Shown piece by piece: positions 36,165 through 45,784 of a DNA stretch of 64,000 bases. Positions within the stretch are counted from its first letter, which is position 1. Every line of letters begins with the position of its first letter. Made by a program: the position numbers and the translations under genes. The notes under the pieces were generated by a model. The model had not been told where the DNA came from. It searched no databases and saw only the letters and a list, made by a program, of their open reading frames with translations. Source of the DNA: Pseudomonas lurida (GTDB taxonomy: Bacteria; Pseudomonadota; Gammaproteobacteria; Pseudomonadales; Pseudomonadaceae); contig NZ_JAAMRE010000001.1 of the NCBI RefSeq assembly GCF_013522705.1, forward strand, positions 248,001 through 312,000, in the 5' to 3' direction.

Positions 36165-36420
36165 AGTATTTGGCCTCCTTCTTAGTTGCCTTTCGCGCGG
36201 AGATGATACGAATCACATCACCACATCGCTCGGTGTATACGACTACACCCATTAACAGTTTTATCCAACCAATACATATCCAACGCTCTTCCCCATAATC
36301 CGCTCGATCATCGCGCAAGGCCAGCATTGGATGGCGAAATATATCGGGGACGTCATTGAAATCGATGCCGTGCTTGGAGATATTGGCCTTGTTCTTGGAA
36401 TCATCCCATTCAAAATGCAT
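36142..36420 (-). CDS. brnT: BrnT-family ribonuclease toxin
   Basis: A 92-residue RelE-fold toxin: FEWDDSKNKANISKHGIDFNDVPDIF at the start and RIISARKATKKEAKYY at the end, both family hallmarks. It cleaves RNA and stops growth when free. The ATG at 36420 was preferred; an upstream ATG at 36453 lies at the edge of the operator palindrome and has no ribosome site. Confidence 0.88.
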   Translation of the reverse strand: MHFEWDDSKNKANISKHGIDFNDVPDIFRHPMLALRDDRADYGEERWICIGWIKLLMGVVVYTERCGDVIRIISARKATKKEAKYYDANIQN

Positions 36421-36430
36421 GGCAAACGCC

Positions 36431-36452
36431 TGTATGTACTTTTGTACATACA
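36431..36452. promoter_or_regulatory. Operator of the brnTA operon
   Basis: Perfect 9-bp inverted repeat TGTATGTAC (36431-36439) / GTACATACA (36444-36452) with a TTTT spacer, 10 bp upstream of the brnT start. BrnA ribbon-helix-helix proteins bind such short palindromes for autorepression. Confidence 0.82.
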
Positions 36453-36499
36453 TGATAGCCAGATTATTACCTGTGAGTACCGATGCAGACCAACGGTCT

Positions 36500-37624
36500 T
36501 TATACCTGCCGATACGGCAGCGCCACCTTCGCCTCCTCGGCATACGCCAGAATCCCTACCCGTTCGCGCTCGAGAAAATCCTCCACCGCGCTCTTCAAGC
36601 CCGGATGCCGCAGGTAGTGCCATGAACGCGTGATCACCGGTTCGAACCCACGGATCAGTTTGTGTTCGCCCTGGGCGCCGGCGTCGAATCGTTGCAGGCC
36701 GTGGGCGATGGCGTAATCCATGCCCTGGTAGAAACAGGTTTCGAAATGCAGGCGGTCGAACTCCGCCAGGCAGCCCCAGTAGCGGCCGTAGAAGCTGTCG
36801 CCGCCGATCAGGCTGAAGGCCATGGCCACCGGACGTGTGCCTTGCTTGGCCAGGACTACGCGGATCGCCTCGGGCATACGCTCGGCCAGCAGGCTGAAAA
36901 AGGCGCGGGTCAGGTACGGCGCCTGGTGACGGACCGCGTAGGTATTGGCGTAACAGGCGTAGACAAAATCCCACTGCGCCTCGCTCAGTTCGTGACCTTG
37001 CAGCCATTCGAACGCGATGCCCTGCCCCGCTACCTGCTCGCGCTCCTTGCGCATCTGCTTGCGCTTGCGCGAGCTCAGAGCGTCGAGGAAGTCCTGAAAG
37101 TCGCGATAATCGCGGTTCTGCCAGTGGAATTGACAACCCAGGCGCTGCAACCAGCCCGGTTGGCCGCCCAAGGCTTCATCGGCCAGCCCGTCGGTGAAGT
37201 TGATATGTGCGCTGCAGAGCCCTTCTATTTCCAGGTAACCGGGCAGACTGTTGAGCAGTTCGAAACCGTCCTCGACGCTGGCGGCCAGCAAACGCGGGCC
37301 GCTGACGGGGCTGAACGGCACCGCCACCAACAGTTTGGGGTAGTACTCGATCCCGGCACGCGCACAGGCATCGGCCCAGCCGTGATCGAACACGTACTCG
37401 CCATAGGAATGCCATTTGCGATAACCGGGCAGCGCCGCCACCAGACGATCGCCCTCCCAGTGCAACAAATGCTCCGCTTTCCAGCCTGACTGCGGACCGA
37501 GGCTGGCACTGTCCTCCAAAGCGCTGAGGAAGGCGTGTCGCACAAAGGGCTGGGCGCTCGGCACCAGCGCATCCCATACCTGCGGGGAGATTTCGGACAG
37601 GTTGTCCAGACGTTGCAACGGCAT
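36500..37624 (-). CDS. FemAB/GNAT-like acyltransferase (PF04339-type)
   Basis: A 374-residue cytoplasmic protein of the family once called peptidoglycan biosynthesis/recognition (DUF482). Two GNAT-like halves: FVRHAFLSALEDSASLGPQSGWKAEHLL at the start, then YRDFQDFLDALSSRKRKQMRKEREQV and SLIGGDSFYGRYWGCLAEFDRLHFETCFYQGMDYAIAHGLQRFDAGAQGEHKLIRGFEP, the family core. The ATG at 37624 sits 6 nt after GAGG. The role is unproven in any Pseudomonas, to my knowledge. Confidence 0.85.
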   Translation of the reverse strand: MPLQRLDNLSEISPQVWDALVPSAQPFVRHAFLSALEDSASLGPQSGWKAEHLLHWEGDRLVAALPGYRKWHSYGEYVFDHGWADACARAGIEYYPKLLVAVPFSPVSGPRLLAASVEDGFELLNSLPGYLEIEGLCSAHINFTDGLADEALGGQPGWLQRLGCQFHWQNRDYRDFQDFLDALSSRKRKQMRKEREQVAGQGIAFEWLQGHELSEAQWDFVYACYANTYAVRHQAPYLTRAFFSLLAERMPEAIRVVLAKQGTRPVAMAFSLIGGDSFYGRYWGCLAEFDRLHFETCFYQGMDYAIAHGLQRFDAGAQGEHKLIRGFEPVITRSWHYLRHPGLKSAVEDFLERERVGILAYAEEAKVALPYRQV

Positions 37625-37907
37625 CGGCATCCTCACTACATCATGGCGTGAAAGCCTGGCGAGTATCGCCTATCGCCAGCATCGATACACGCCCGAATCG
37701 CCGGACAAGGCTCTAAACCGATAGTTCCGCGCTCGATTCATTTGTCATCGACATGACATCACTTTGCCACCGCTCCGTCATAAACCATCGCGATACTGAC
37801 GCCTGTTTTTAGAGCACCTGGTTCTAGCAGGTGGTTACTTTTCCGTCCGTCATCGGTCGGTTGTGTCCTGGATGGTTTGCCATCCCTCCTCACTTTCGGA
37901 GATTGAT

Positions 37908-39230
37908 ATGCGTCTTGCTTCCACTAAAACTGCGGCGGTCCTGTGCGGCGGCCTGTTGCTGGCCCTGAGTGTTCCGGCCAGCGCCGCAGTCGACGCTAAA
38001 TTGCTCGACATGCTCAAGGCCAACGGCCAGATCACCGCGGCGCAGTACACCGAACTGCAAACCGAGTTGGCCAAAGACCAGAAAGAACAGCAGATCGCAC
38101 GGCAAGCTCAACAAGAGACCAACGAACAGATCGCGGCCACCGCCAAAAAGACCAACGATTTGAGCGTGTTCGATCAGAAGCTGGCGTGGGCAGCCAAGAC
38201 GCAATTCAAGGGTGATGTGCGTTTCCGCCAGGAAACCATCAAGATCGACGGCGAGCCCAACAACGGTGGCCGCGACAAGGATCGTCAGCGTATCCGTGCC
38301 CGTCTGGGCGCCTACACCGAGATCAACCCGCAAGTGGACACCGGTATCCGTATCGCCACCGGCGGCGGCGACGACGCCCGCTCCACCAACCAGGATCAGG
38401 ATGGCTACTTCGACAAGAAGTCGATCTGGCTGGACCTGGGCTACATCGACTACCACCCTGACCAGATCAAGAACCTGCACGTAATCGGCGGCAAGATGCT
38501 GCAACCGTGGGTCAATATGGGCGACGTGATCTGGGATAGCGACATCAACCCTGAAGGTTTGGCGCTGACCTACAAGTATCCTCTGGGCAGCAGCGCCGAG
38601 CTGTTCGGCAGCATCGGCAACTACAACCTCAAGGACAACGTCGACGGCGACGGCGTGCAGTTCCGTCACGACCTGCGCCTGACCGCCGGCCAGTTGGGCT
38701 CGCGTATCTCGCTCACCGACAACCTGAAACTGACCGTGGGCGGCAGCGTCTACGCGTACAAGAACGATGAAGACAGCCGCTGCACCACGACCACCACGCC
38801 GTGCGCGCTGGCGGTCAACGGTAACTCGGCCAACGAAGAGTTCCGCCTGTACGAAGGTTTCAGCCAACTGGACATCGGCGGACTGGCTGTACCGCTGTCG
38901 CTGTACGGTCAATACGTGAAAAACAACGACGCCTCCACCGATCAGGACACCGCCTGGCTGCTGGGTGCCAAGTCCAAGGTGTTCGGTTTCAACCTGGACT
39001 ACAACTACCGCGACACCCAGCGTAACGCCGTGGTCGGCGCCTTCACCGACTCGGACTTCGCCAACGGCACCACCGGTTCACGCGGCCATAAGTTCAAAGT
39101 GGGCTACGACATCGACAAGAACTTCGCCGTCGGTGCCACCTACTTCCTGACCAAAGCGGATTTCTCCAGCCGTACCCAGCGCGACGCCGACACCAACACC
39201 CTGCAGTTGGATGCCGAAGCCAAGTTCTGA
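37908..39230 (+). CDS. Putative outer-membrane porin
   Basis: A 440-residue protein with a signal peptide (MRLASTKTAAVLCGGLLLALSVPASA), a ~60-residue helical/coiled segment (LLDMLKANGQITAAQYTELQTELAKDQKEQQIARQAQQ) and then a beta-barrel region ending in Phe (LDAEAKF). It matches the putative-porin family of Pseudomonas (Porin_5-like). The coiled segment could trimerise in the periplasm. ATG at 37908 behind CGGAG. Substrate unknown. Confidence 0.85.
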   Translation: MRLASTKTAAVLCGGLLLALSVPASAAVDAKLLDMLKANGQITAAQYTELQTELAKDQKEQQIARQAQQETNEQIAATAKKTNDLSVFDQKLAWAAKTQFKGDVRFRQETIKIDGEPNNGGRDKDRQRIRARLGAYTEINPQVDTGIRIATGGGDDARSTNQDQDGYFDKKSIWLDLGYIDYHPDQIKNLHVIGGKMLQPWVNMGDVIWDSDINPEGLALTYKYPLGSSAELFGSIGNYNLKDNVDGDGVQFRHDLRLTAGQLGSRISLTDNLKLTVGGSVYAYKNDEDSRCTTTTTPCALAVNGNSANEEFRLYEGFSQLDIGGLAVPLSLYGQYVKNNDASTDQDTAWLLGAKSKVFGFNLDYNYRDTQRNAVVGAFTDSDFANGTTGSRGHKFKVGYDIDKNFAVGATYFLTKADFSSRTQRDADTNTLQLDAEAKF

Positions 39231-39337
39231 AGCTAAGCGTTGTACACCTTGGGCCAGGAAGGCCTGAGGTGGTTGTCACAGTCTGGCGTGGGCGGGGCGA
39301 TCCCCATCATCCGTTCGGCTCACCCACGCGAGCCTGG

Positions 39338-39583
39338 TTATTTCCCGTCTTTCTGGTCTTTGCGCCGCTCGTCAGCGAGCCGCTGCGCCAAGGCATCCAC
39401 ATCCGTGACCGGCGCATCAGGCATGATTTTCAAGGTCGCCTGCATCAGGCGCATCTGCCGGATAAAGCGACGGCAGTTCGGGCAGAACATCAAATGATGA
39501 CGCACCAGCAGGCGCTCGCGAAAGGTTAATTGCCCATCGAGATAGTCACTGGAACGCGCCACTTGTTCTTTACAGGTCAGCAT
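39338..39583 (-). CDS. Small zinc-finger anti-sigma factor
   Basis: An 81-residue soluble protein with the zinc anti-sigma motif H-x3-C-x2-C (HHLMFCPNCRRFIRQM) and an upstream Cys (CKEQVARSSDYLDGQL). No membrane helix is present. It overlaps the ECF sigma gene by 7 bp, so it very probably restrains that sigma factor; zinc loss or oxidation of the cysteines could be the signal (family knowledge). Confidence 0.85.
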   Translation of the reverse strand: MLTCKEQVARSSDYLDGQLTFRERLLVRHHLMFCPNCRRFIRQMRLMQATLKIMPDAPVTDVDALAQRLADERRKDQKDGK

Positions 39584-40191
39584 TCGCCGGTTTCCTCAAA
39601 ATGCTCCACCGTGGCGAAGACTTTAAGCCGTGCCCGATGCAACAGCACTCGCACATTGGAGAGCGAGAGGGACAGCAAATTACAGATCTCCTCCAATGCC
39701 AGGCCCTGACGCTCGCGCAACACCAGCACGCTGCTTTGCAGCTCGGACAAACTGAGCAACGTATGTTCCAGGCAGTCGCGCAGTTCGTCCTCCGTGAGTA
39801 AAGCCTCCGGTGTGTCCTGGTGCCAGGCGTAGGGGGCGACGGCCCAGTGACCGTCATCGGGGCTGAAACGGTCATCGCCGATGGTGCCATGGGGCGAGGG
39901 CAAATCGTCGAGCAGCACTTCCCGACGATTCTGCTTGTAGCGGCCCTTGGCGGCGTTGGCCGTAATGGTCAGCAACCAGGTCTTTAAGCTGGAGCGTCCT
40001 TCGAACTTGCCGAGGTTGCGCACCACCGCCAGCCAGGCGTCCTGCACGATTTCATCGGCGTGGCGCTGGCCGACGATGGCATACGCCACCGCCCGCATCG
40101 CACTTTGATAGGTGCTGACCAGCTCCTTATAGGCACGCTGCTCGCCCTTGAGCAGGCGCTCAAGCAGGTGAGCGTCGTCCGCGGCTGCCAT
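39577..40191 (-). CDS. ECF-type RNA polymerase sigma factor
   Basis: A 204-residue sigma-70 group 4 protein: region 2 (LVSTYQSAMRAVAYAIVGQRHADEIVQDAWLAVVRNLGKFEGRSSLKTWLLTITANAAKGRYKQNRRE) and region 4 (LSELQSSVLVLRERQGLALEEICNLLSLSLSNVRVLLHRARLKVF). ATG at 40191 behind GAGGT. It starts 17 bp after the beta-ketoacyl synthase gene and overlaps the anti-sigma gene. In P. aeruginosa PA3285 sits beside PA3286 likewise. Its regulon is unknown. Confidence 0.9.
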   Translation of the reverse strand: MAAADDAHLLERLLKGEQRAYKELVSTYQSAMRAVAYAIVGQRHADEIVQDAWLAVVRNLGKFEGRSSLKTWLLTITANAAKGRYKQNRREVLLDDLPSPHGTIGDDRFSPDDGHWAVAPYAWHQDTPEALLTEDELRDCLEHTLLSLSELQSSVLVLRERQGLALEEICNLLSLSLSNVRVLLHRARLKVFATVEHFEETGEC

Positions 40192-40208
40192 AGATGACCT
40201 CGGTGTTA

Positions 40209-41330
40209 TCAACGTTTGCGCAGAATGACACTGCCGATCGAATAACCCGCGCCAAACGAGCTGAGCACCGCGACGGAGCCCTTGGGCAAATCGTCCTGGT
40301 AGGTGTGAAAGGCAATCACGGAACCGGCCGAACTGGTATTGGCGTAGGTGTCGAGAATCACCGGCGCCTCTTCCACGGAGGCTTCACGGCCCAACAGTTT
40401 CTTCACGATCAGGTGGTTCATGCTCAGATTAGCCTGATGCAGCCAGAAGCGCTTCACATCCGCCACATTCAGTTGGTTTTCTTCCAGATGTACACCAATC
40501 AGCTCAGCGACCATCGGGCACACATCGCGGAACACCTTGCGACCTTCCTGCACGAACAGTTTGTCCGGCGCGCCGATGCCTTCAGGCGCCGCGCGATTGA
40601 GGAAGCCGAAGTTGTTGCGGATGTTATTGGAAAACTTGGTCAGCAATTTGGTGCTCACCACCTCGAACTGATGCTCGGACGTGGCCAGGTCGGCGCGCTC
40701 CAGGATCACCGCCGTGGCTGCATCACCGAAGATGAAGTGGCTGTCGCGGTCACGAAAGTTCAGGTGGCCGGTGCACACTTCCGGGTTGACCATCAGGATC
40801 GCCCGCGCCTGCCCCAGCTGGATGCTGTTGGCGGCGTTCTGGATGCCGAACGTGGCGGAGGAACAGGCTACGTTCATATCGAAACCGAAGCCCGCAATAC
40901 CCAGGGCTTCCTGGACTTCGATGGCGATGGCCGGGTAAGCGCGCTGCAGGTTGGAGCAGGCGACGATCACGCCGTCGATGTCGGCGGCGGTCTTGCCGGC
41001 GCGCTGCAGAGCCTGTTCGGCGGCGCCGACGGCCATCTGGCAGAGCACCGACCACTCGTCGTTGCTGCGCTCGGGGAGGCTTGGGGCCATGCGCTGAGGA
41101 TCGAGAATGCCGTCCTTGTCCATCACGAAGCGGCTCTTGATACCCGATGCTTTTTCGATAAAGGCCGCGCTGGATTCGGTCAGCGCCTGCACATCACCGC
41201 GCTCGATGGCCTCGGCGTTGTCGCGGTTGAACTGATGCACGTAGGTATTGAAAGACTGCACCAGCTCTTCGTTGGAGATGCTGTTGGCCGGGGTGTACAG
41301 GCCAGTGCCGCTGATGACGACGTTATGCAC
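40209..41330 (-). CDS. Beta-ketoacyl-ACP synthase III (FabH2-like, PA3286-type)
   Basis: A 373-residue condensing enzyme with the KAS III triad: Cys in NVACSSATF, His in FWLHQANLSMNHL and Asn in DTYANTSSAG. KAS III joins an acyl-CoA to malonyl-ACP. The P. aeruginosa homologue by synteny, PA3286, is thought to feed C8-CoA from beta-oxidation into synthesis. GTG start at 41330 with GAGGAA upstream. A perfect palindrome lies 34 bp upstream. It heads a probable operon with the ECF sigma and anti-sigma genes. Confidence 0.88.
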   Translation of the reverse strand: MHNVVISGTGLYTPANSISNEELVQSFNTYVHQFNRDNAEAIERGDVQALTESSAAFIEKASGIKSRFVMDKDGILDPQRMAPSLPERSNDEWSVLCQMAVGAAEQALQRAGKTAADIDGVIVACSNLQRAYPAIAIEVQEALGIAGFGFDMNVACSSATFGIQNAANSIQLGQARAILMVNPEVCTGHLNFRDRDSHFIFGDAATAVILERADLATSEHQFEVVSTKLLTKFSNNIRNNFGFLNRAAPEGIGAPDKLFVQEGRKVFRDVCPMVAELIGVHLEENQLNVADVKRFWLHQANLSMNHLIVKKLLGREASVEEAPVILDTYANTSSAGSVIAFHTYQDDLPKGSVAVLSSFGAGYSIGSVILRKR

Positions 41331-41363
41331 GGTCGTTCCTCTAAATCTGTCAGGCAGAAGATA

Positions 41364-41381
41364 TTGGTACCGTCGTACCAA
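41364..41381. promoter_or_regulatory. Perfect palindrome upstream of the fabH2-like gene
   Basis: TTGGTAC (41364-41370) and GTACCAA (41375-41381) with a CGTC spacer. The location, 33 bp before the start codon, fits a repressor operator, for example of a TetR-type fatty-acid regulator. The binding protein is unknown, as no such gene is adjacent. Confidence 0.6.
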
Positions 41382-41593
41382 ACTGTAAGTAGTCCGATTC
41401 CGCACTGCGGACACCAAACTGGCATCGCTTTATTCCATCGCGTCGCAGACTTTTGCGACGATCCCGGCATTTATAGCGGCGAAGTTTGCCACAAACCCAG
41501 GGATTTGGCGTCATCTGCCAGATGGTTTCACCATGAGAGGGGACACGCACCCTCTCATATATTGGTCTGCCTGCCTGGATAACGAGAAAGAGA

Positions 41594-44500
41594 TCAGGCC
41601 TCGACCAGGCTCCACTGCTTGCTCAATCGCTTGTCGGAAATCGGCACCTTGGTTCCAAGCTGTTGGGCAAACAGTGACACGCGGTATTCCTCCAGCCACC
41701 AGCGGTACAGCTCAAGTTGCGGGTCGCGCTTGCCTTCCTGGGTGTGTTTGTTCAGGCGGTTCTGGTACTGCATCCACAGGCCGCTGAGTTCGCCGCTCCA
41801 CACCCGGTCTTTCTGTACCTGGCTGGGCAGCTTCTCCAGGCGCAGCTCGATGGCCTTGAGGTAGCGCGGCAGTTCCTTGAACCATTGCGCCGGGGTTTCG
41901 CGCACGAAGCCTGGGTACACCAGGTTGCTCAATTGCTGCTTGATGTCATTCAAGGCCACCGCCTGGGCCAGGTCGATCTTGCCTTTGAAGCGCTTTTGCA
42001 GGCCATGCCAGAGCTTCAGCACCTCAAGGGTCAGGCGCGCCAGGCGCTCGGCGTGCTCGGTCCAGCCGCCGCGCTTGCGGTCGGCCAGCGCTGCCAGGCC
42101 GGCACCGTCACGCGGCAGGCTGGTTTCGCCTTCCAACACACAGGTGTCGAGGCTGGCCAGCAGGATGTCCTCGACCAGCGCGTCGACACGCCCCAGTTCA
42201 CGGTACATCAGGCCCAACTCGGTAAGACCGGGCAATTTGCCGCGCAGGAATTTGGCCGGTTCCGCCAGTTGCTGCATCAGCAGGCGCTGCAACGCCCGAC
42301 GGTGCTGGAATTCAGCCTCGGCGGCGGTCGAGAAGCGCCCTTCCTTGACCGTGCCATTCTCTTCCACCAGGGCCGGGTACACCGTCATCGACAGCCCGGC
42401 GATGTTTTGCTGGGTCTTCTCGGCCACCGCCGCAAACACCTTGGCCTCCACGGGTTGCTGGCTCTTCGCGGTCTGCGGCACGGCCAACGCGGCCTGGCTG
42501 GCTTCGGCGAAGCGTGCGGTCAGTTCGGCCAGGTCACGGCCCTCGCCTAGGAACTTGCCCTGACCGTCGACCACTTCCAGGTTCATCTTCAGGTGATTCT
42601 CCACCTGCTGCGCCGCCTCGGCCCAGGCTTCGTCGCTGACCCGAGCGCCGGTCATACGCAGCAGTTCGCGCCCCAGTGCCTGGGGCAATGAGCCCTGGCC
42701 GAATTCGATGCGCTGCAGCGCAGCCTTGACGAAGTCCGGCACTGGCACAAAGTTCTTGCGCAGGGCCTTGGGCAGGTTGCGCACCAGCGCGATGCACTTG
42801 GCTTCGATCATCCCGGGCACCAGCCACTCCAGGCGTTCGGCGGGCAACGCCGGCAACAGCGGCGCCGGCACGCGCAGGGTCACGCCGTCGCGCGGATGAT
42901 TGGGTTCAAAGTGGTAACTCAAAGCCAGCGCCAGATCGCCCAGGTGCAGGGTGTCGGGATAATGCGCGGCGGTGACTTCACTGGCCTCGCGGGCCAGCAC
43001 GTCCTCTTCGCGCATGATCAGCAATTGCGGGTCTTTCTGGCTGTTGATTCTGTACCAGCTGTCAAAGGTCGCAGTCTGGTGGATCTCCGCCGGCAAGCGC
43101 GCATCGTAGAAGGCGTACAGGGTTTCTTCGTCGGCCAGGATATCGCGGCGGCGGGCCTTGGCTTCCAGTTCGTCGAGCTGTTCCAGCAAGCGCTGGTTGG
43201 CGCTGAGGCACTTGGCGCGCGACTGAATCTCACCGCGCACCAGGCCTTCGCGGATAAACAATTGCCGAGAGACGACCGGGTCGACCGGCCCGTAATGCAC
43301 CGGCCGGCGGCCGACCACGATCAGCCCGAACAGGGTGATCTGCTCAAACGCCACCACTTGGCCGCGCTTCTTCTCCCAATGCGGCTCGAAGTGGTTTTTC
43401 TTGATCAGGTGCCCGGCCAGCGGCTCGATCCAGTCGGCGTCGATCTTGGCCACCATGCGTGCATACAGCTTGGTGGTTTCCACCAGTTCGGCGGTCATCA
43501 GCCACTGCGGGCGCTTTTTGCCGATGCCCGAGGACGGGTGAATCCAGAAGCGTCGCTGACGCGCGCCCAGGTAATCGCCGTCCTCGGTTTTCTGGCCGAT
43601 CTGGCTGAGCAGGCCGGACAGCACGGCCTTGTGCAGTTTGGGGTAGTCCGCCGGTTCTTTATTAAGGCTCAGCTGCATGTCGCGGCAAATCAGGCTCAAC
43701 TGGCGATGAGAATCGCGCCATTCGCGCAGGCGCAGGTAGTTGAGGAAGTTCTTGCGACACCAGTTACGCAGCGGGCTGGCCGTCAGCTCCTGGCGCTGCT
43801 CTTCAAAACCGCGCCACAAATTCACCAACCCGGCGAAGTCCGAGTCCGGATCCTTCCACTGCGCGTGGGCCTGGTCGGCGGCCTGCTGGCGCTCCGGCGG
43901 CCGCTCGCGCGGGTCCTGGATCGACATGGCGCTGGCCACGATCAGCACTTCCTGCAGGCTGCCAAGCTTGGCCGCTTCCAGCAACATACGCCCCATGCGC
44001 GGGTCCACCGGCAGGCGCGCCAATTGCCGGCCGAGCGGCGTGAGCTGGCTGTTGCGGTCCACCGCCGACAATTCCTGCAGCAGGTTGAAACCGTCGCTGA
44101 TGGCCTTGCCGTCCGGCGGTTCGATAAACGGGAAGTCGGTGATTTCGCCCAGGCGCAGGTGCAGCATCTGCAGGATCACGGCGGCGAGGTTGGTACGCAG
44201 GATCTCCGGGTCGGTAAATTCCGGGCGACCGTTAAAGTCCTCTTCGCTGTACAACCGCACACAGATACCCGGCTCAACCCGGCCGCAGCGACCTTTACGC
44301 TGGTTGGCGCTGGCCTGGGAAATCGCCTCGATCGGCAGGCGCTGCACCTTGGCGCGGTAGCTATAGCGGCTGATGCGCGCGGTGCCGCTGTCGATCACGT
44401 AGCGAATGCCCGGTACGGTCAGCGAAGTTTCCGCGACGTTGGTCGCCAGTACCACGCGCCGACCTGGATGTGACTGGAAAATCCGCTGCTGTTCGGCGGG

Positions 44501-45505
44501 CGACAGACGCGCGTACAGCGGCAGGATCTCGGTGTGCTTGAGTTGGGCCTTGCGCAGCATGTCGGCGGCGTCGCGAATTTCGCGCTCGCCCGGCAGGAAC
44601 ACCAGGACATCGCCGGGGCTGCGGCGCTCGCTGCGCTCATAGGCGGCGATTTCATCGAGGGTGGCGAGGATCGCCTGGTCCACGGTCAGGTCATCCTCGA
44701 CGCGGTTGCCCTCCTCGTCCTGCTCCAGCGTCAGCGGGCGGTACCAGGTCTCCACCGGAAACGTGCGGCCCGACACTTCGACAATCGGCGCATCGTCGAA
44801 GTGCTTGGAAAAGCGCTCCAGATCGATGGTCGCCGAGGTGATGATGACTTTCAGGTCCGGGCGGCGCGGCAGCAGGGTCTTGAGGTAGCCGAGCAGGAAG
44901 TCGATGTTCAGGCTGCGTTCGTGGGCTTCGTCGACGATGATCGTGTCATAGCGTTCCAGGTAGCGGTCGTTCTGGGTTTCCGCCAGCAGAATGCCGTCGG
45001 TCATCAGTTTGATCAGCGTGTTGGCGTCGCTCTGGTCTTCGAAACGCACCTGGTAACCGACCAGCGCGCCCAGGGGCGTGGCCAGTTCTTCGGCAACGCG
45101 GCTGGCCACGCTGCGCGCAGCGATCCGGCGAGGCTGGGTGTGGCCGATCAAACCGTACTGGCCGCGACCGATCTCCAGGCAGATCTTCGGCAACTGGGTG
45201 GTCTTACCCGAACCGGTTTCGCCGGCGATGATCAGCACTTGATGCGCTTGCAGCGCGGCCTTGATCTCATCGCGCTTGGCGGCAATCGGCAGGCTGTCGT
45301 CATAGCGGATCACCGGCAGGCTGGCGCGCCGCGCTGTCACCTGGGCACAGGATGCCTGCATGCGCGCGACCCACTGCGCCAACTTTTCCTCGTCGGGTTT
45401 CTTGCGCAACTCAAGCAGTTGCCGACGCAAGCGGTGACGGTCGGCGAGCATGGCGTGATCGAGGTTTTTGAGCAGTTGGTCGATAGTGGGCGCTTGTTCA
45501 GTCAT
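41594..45505 (-). CDS. hrpA: ATP-dependent RNA helicase HrpA
   Basis: A 1303-residue DEAH-box helicase. Motifs in the first ~600 residues: I (GETGSGKTT), Ia (TQPRRIAARSVA), II (DEAH), III (SAT), V (TNVAETSLTVPGI), VI (QRKGRCGR). The helicase-associated and OB-fold domains follow, then a long C-terminal DUF3418 domain typical of HrpA. It works on stalled ribosomes and mRNA processing (family knowledge). Length is normal. PA3297 in P. aeruginosa lies near the same genes. Confidence 0.95.
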   Translation of the reverse strand: MTEQAPTIDQLLKNLDHAMLADRHRLRRQLLELRKKPDEEKLAQWVARMQASCAQVTARRASLPVIRYDDSLPIAAKRDEIKAALQAHQVLIIAGETGSGKTTQLPKICLEIGRGQYGLIGHTQPRRIAARSVASRVAEELATPLGALVGYQVRFEDQSDANTLIKLMTDGILLAETQNDRYLERYDTIIVDEAHERSLNIDFLLGYLKTLLPRRPDLKVIITSATIDLERFSKHFDDAPIVEVSGRTFPVETWYRPLTLEQDEEGNRVEDDLTVDQAILATLDEIAAYERSERRSPGDVLVFLPGEREIRDAADMLRKAQLKHTEILPLYARLSPAEQQRIFQSHPGRRVVLATNVAETSLTVPGIRYVIDSGTARISRYSYRAKVQRLPIEAISQASANQRKGRCGRVEPGICVRLYSEEDFNGRPEFTDPEILRTNLAAVILQMLHLRLGEITDFPFIEPPDGKAISDGFNLLQELSAVDRNSQLTPLGRQLARLPVDPRMGRMLLEAAKLGSLQEVLIVASAMSIQDPRERPPERQQAADQAHAQWKDPDSDFAGLVNLWRGFEEQRQELTASPLRNWCRKNFLNYLRLREWRDSHRQLSLICRDMQLSLNKEPADYPKLHKAVLSGLLSQIGQKTEDGDYLGARQRRFWIHPSSGIGKKRPQWLMTAELVETTKLYARMVAKIDADWIEPLAGHLIKKNHFEPHWEKKRGQVVAFEQITLFGLIVVGRRPVHYGPVDPVVSRQLFIREGLVRGEIQSRAKCLSANQRLLEQLDELEAKARRRDILADEETLYAFYDARLPAEIHQTATFDSWYRINSQKDPQLLIMREEDVLAREASEVTAAHYPDTLHLGDLALALSYHFEPNHPRDGVTLRVPAPLLPALPAERLEWLVPGMIEAKCIALVRNLPKALRKNFVPVPDFVKAALQRIEFGQGSLPQALGRELLRMTGARVSDEAWAEAAQQVENHLKMNLEVVDGQGKFLGEGRDLAELTARFAEASQAALAVPQTAKSQQPVEAKVFAAVAEKTQQNIAGLSMTVYPALVEENGTVKEGRFSTAAEAEFQHRRALQRLLMQQLAEPAKFLRGKLPGLTELGLMYRELGRVDALVEDILLASLDTCVLEGETSLPRDGAGLAALADRKRGGWTEHAERLARLTLEVLKLWHGLQKRFKGKIDLAQAVALNDIKQQLSNLVYPGFVRETPAQWFKELPRYLKAIELRLEKLPSQVQKDRVWSGELSGLWMQYQNRLNKHTQEGKRDPQLELYRWWLEEYRVSLFAQQLGTKVPISDKRLSKQWSLVEA

Positions 45506-45784
45506 CAGGGCGGCAAGGGTCTTTTGGGTGAGGCAGGTGAGACCTGCGCAGCGTCGGTCGATGGAATGCGGGGGATTGTCGCAGATTTTGAGACGTCAGG
45601 AGATGTTGCATCACATTGCAATCCCTCGTGCCTGACCTGGCAGCGATTTTTACTACAGCTCCTTGTATTACTTTCGCACTACCCAAAAGCGGAAGTCCGA
45701 TTTGATGGGTGGAATACGCAGGTTTCAATAGATTGCCGGGTATATCTGAATACCAAAACACTATCACTGAAAACGGAGCTTATT

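Noticed and set aside
42896..44473. 525-codon + strand frame inside hrpA
   Set aside because: Antisense shadow of conserved helicase codons.
44534..45784. Upstream extension of the low-GC orphan through hrpA
   Set aside because: It is antisense to hrpA; the composition changes at 45785, where a ribosome site and ATG occur.
45506..45784. hrp box upstream of the orphan gene
   Set aside because: No GGAACC with a properly spaced CCAC was found, so a type III effector label is not supported.
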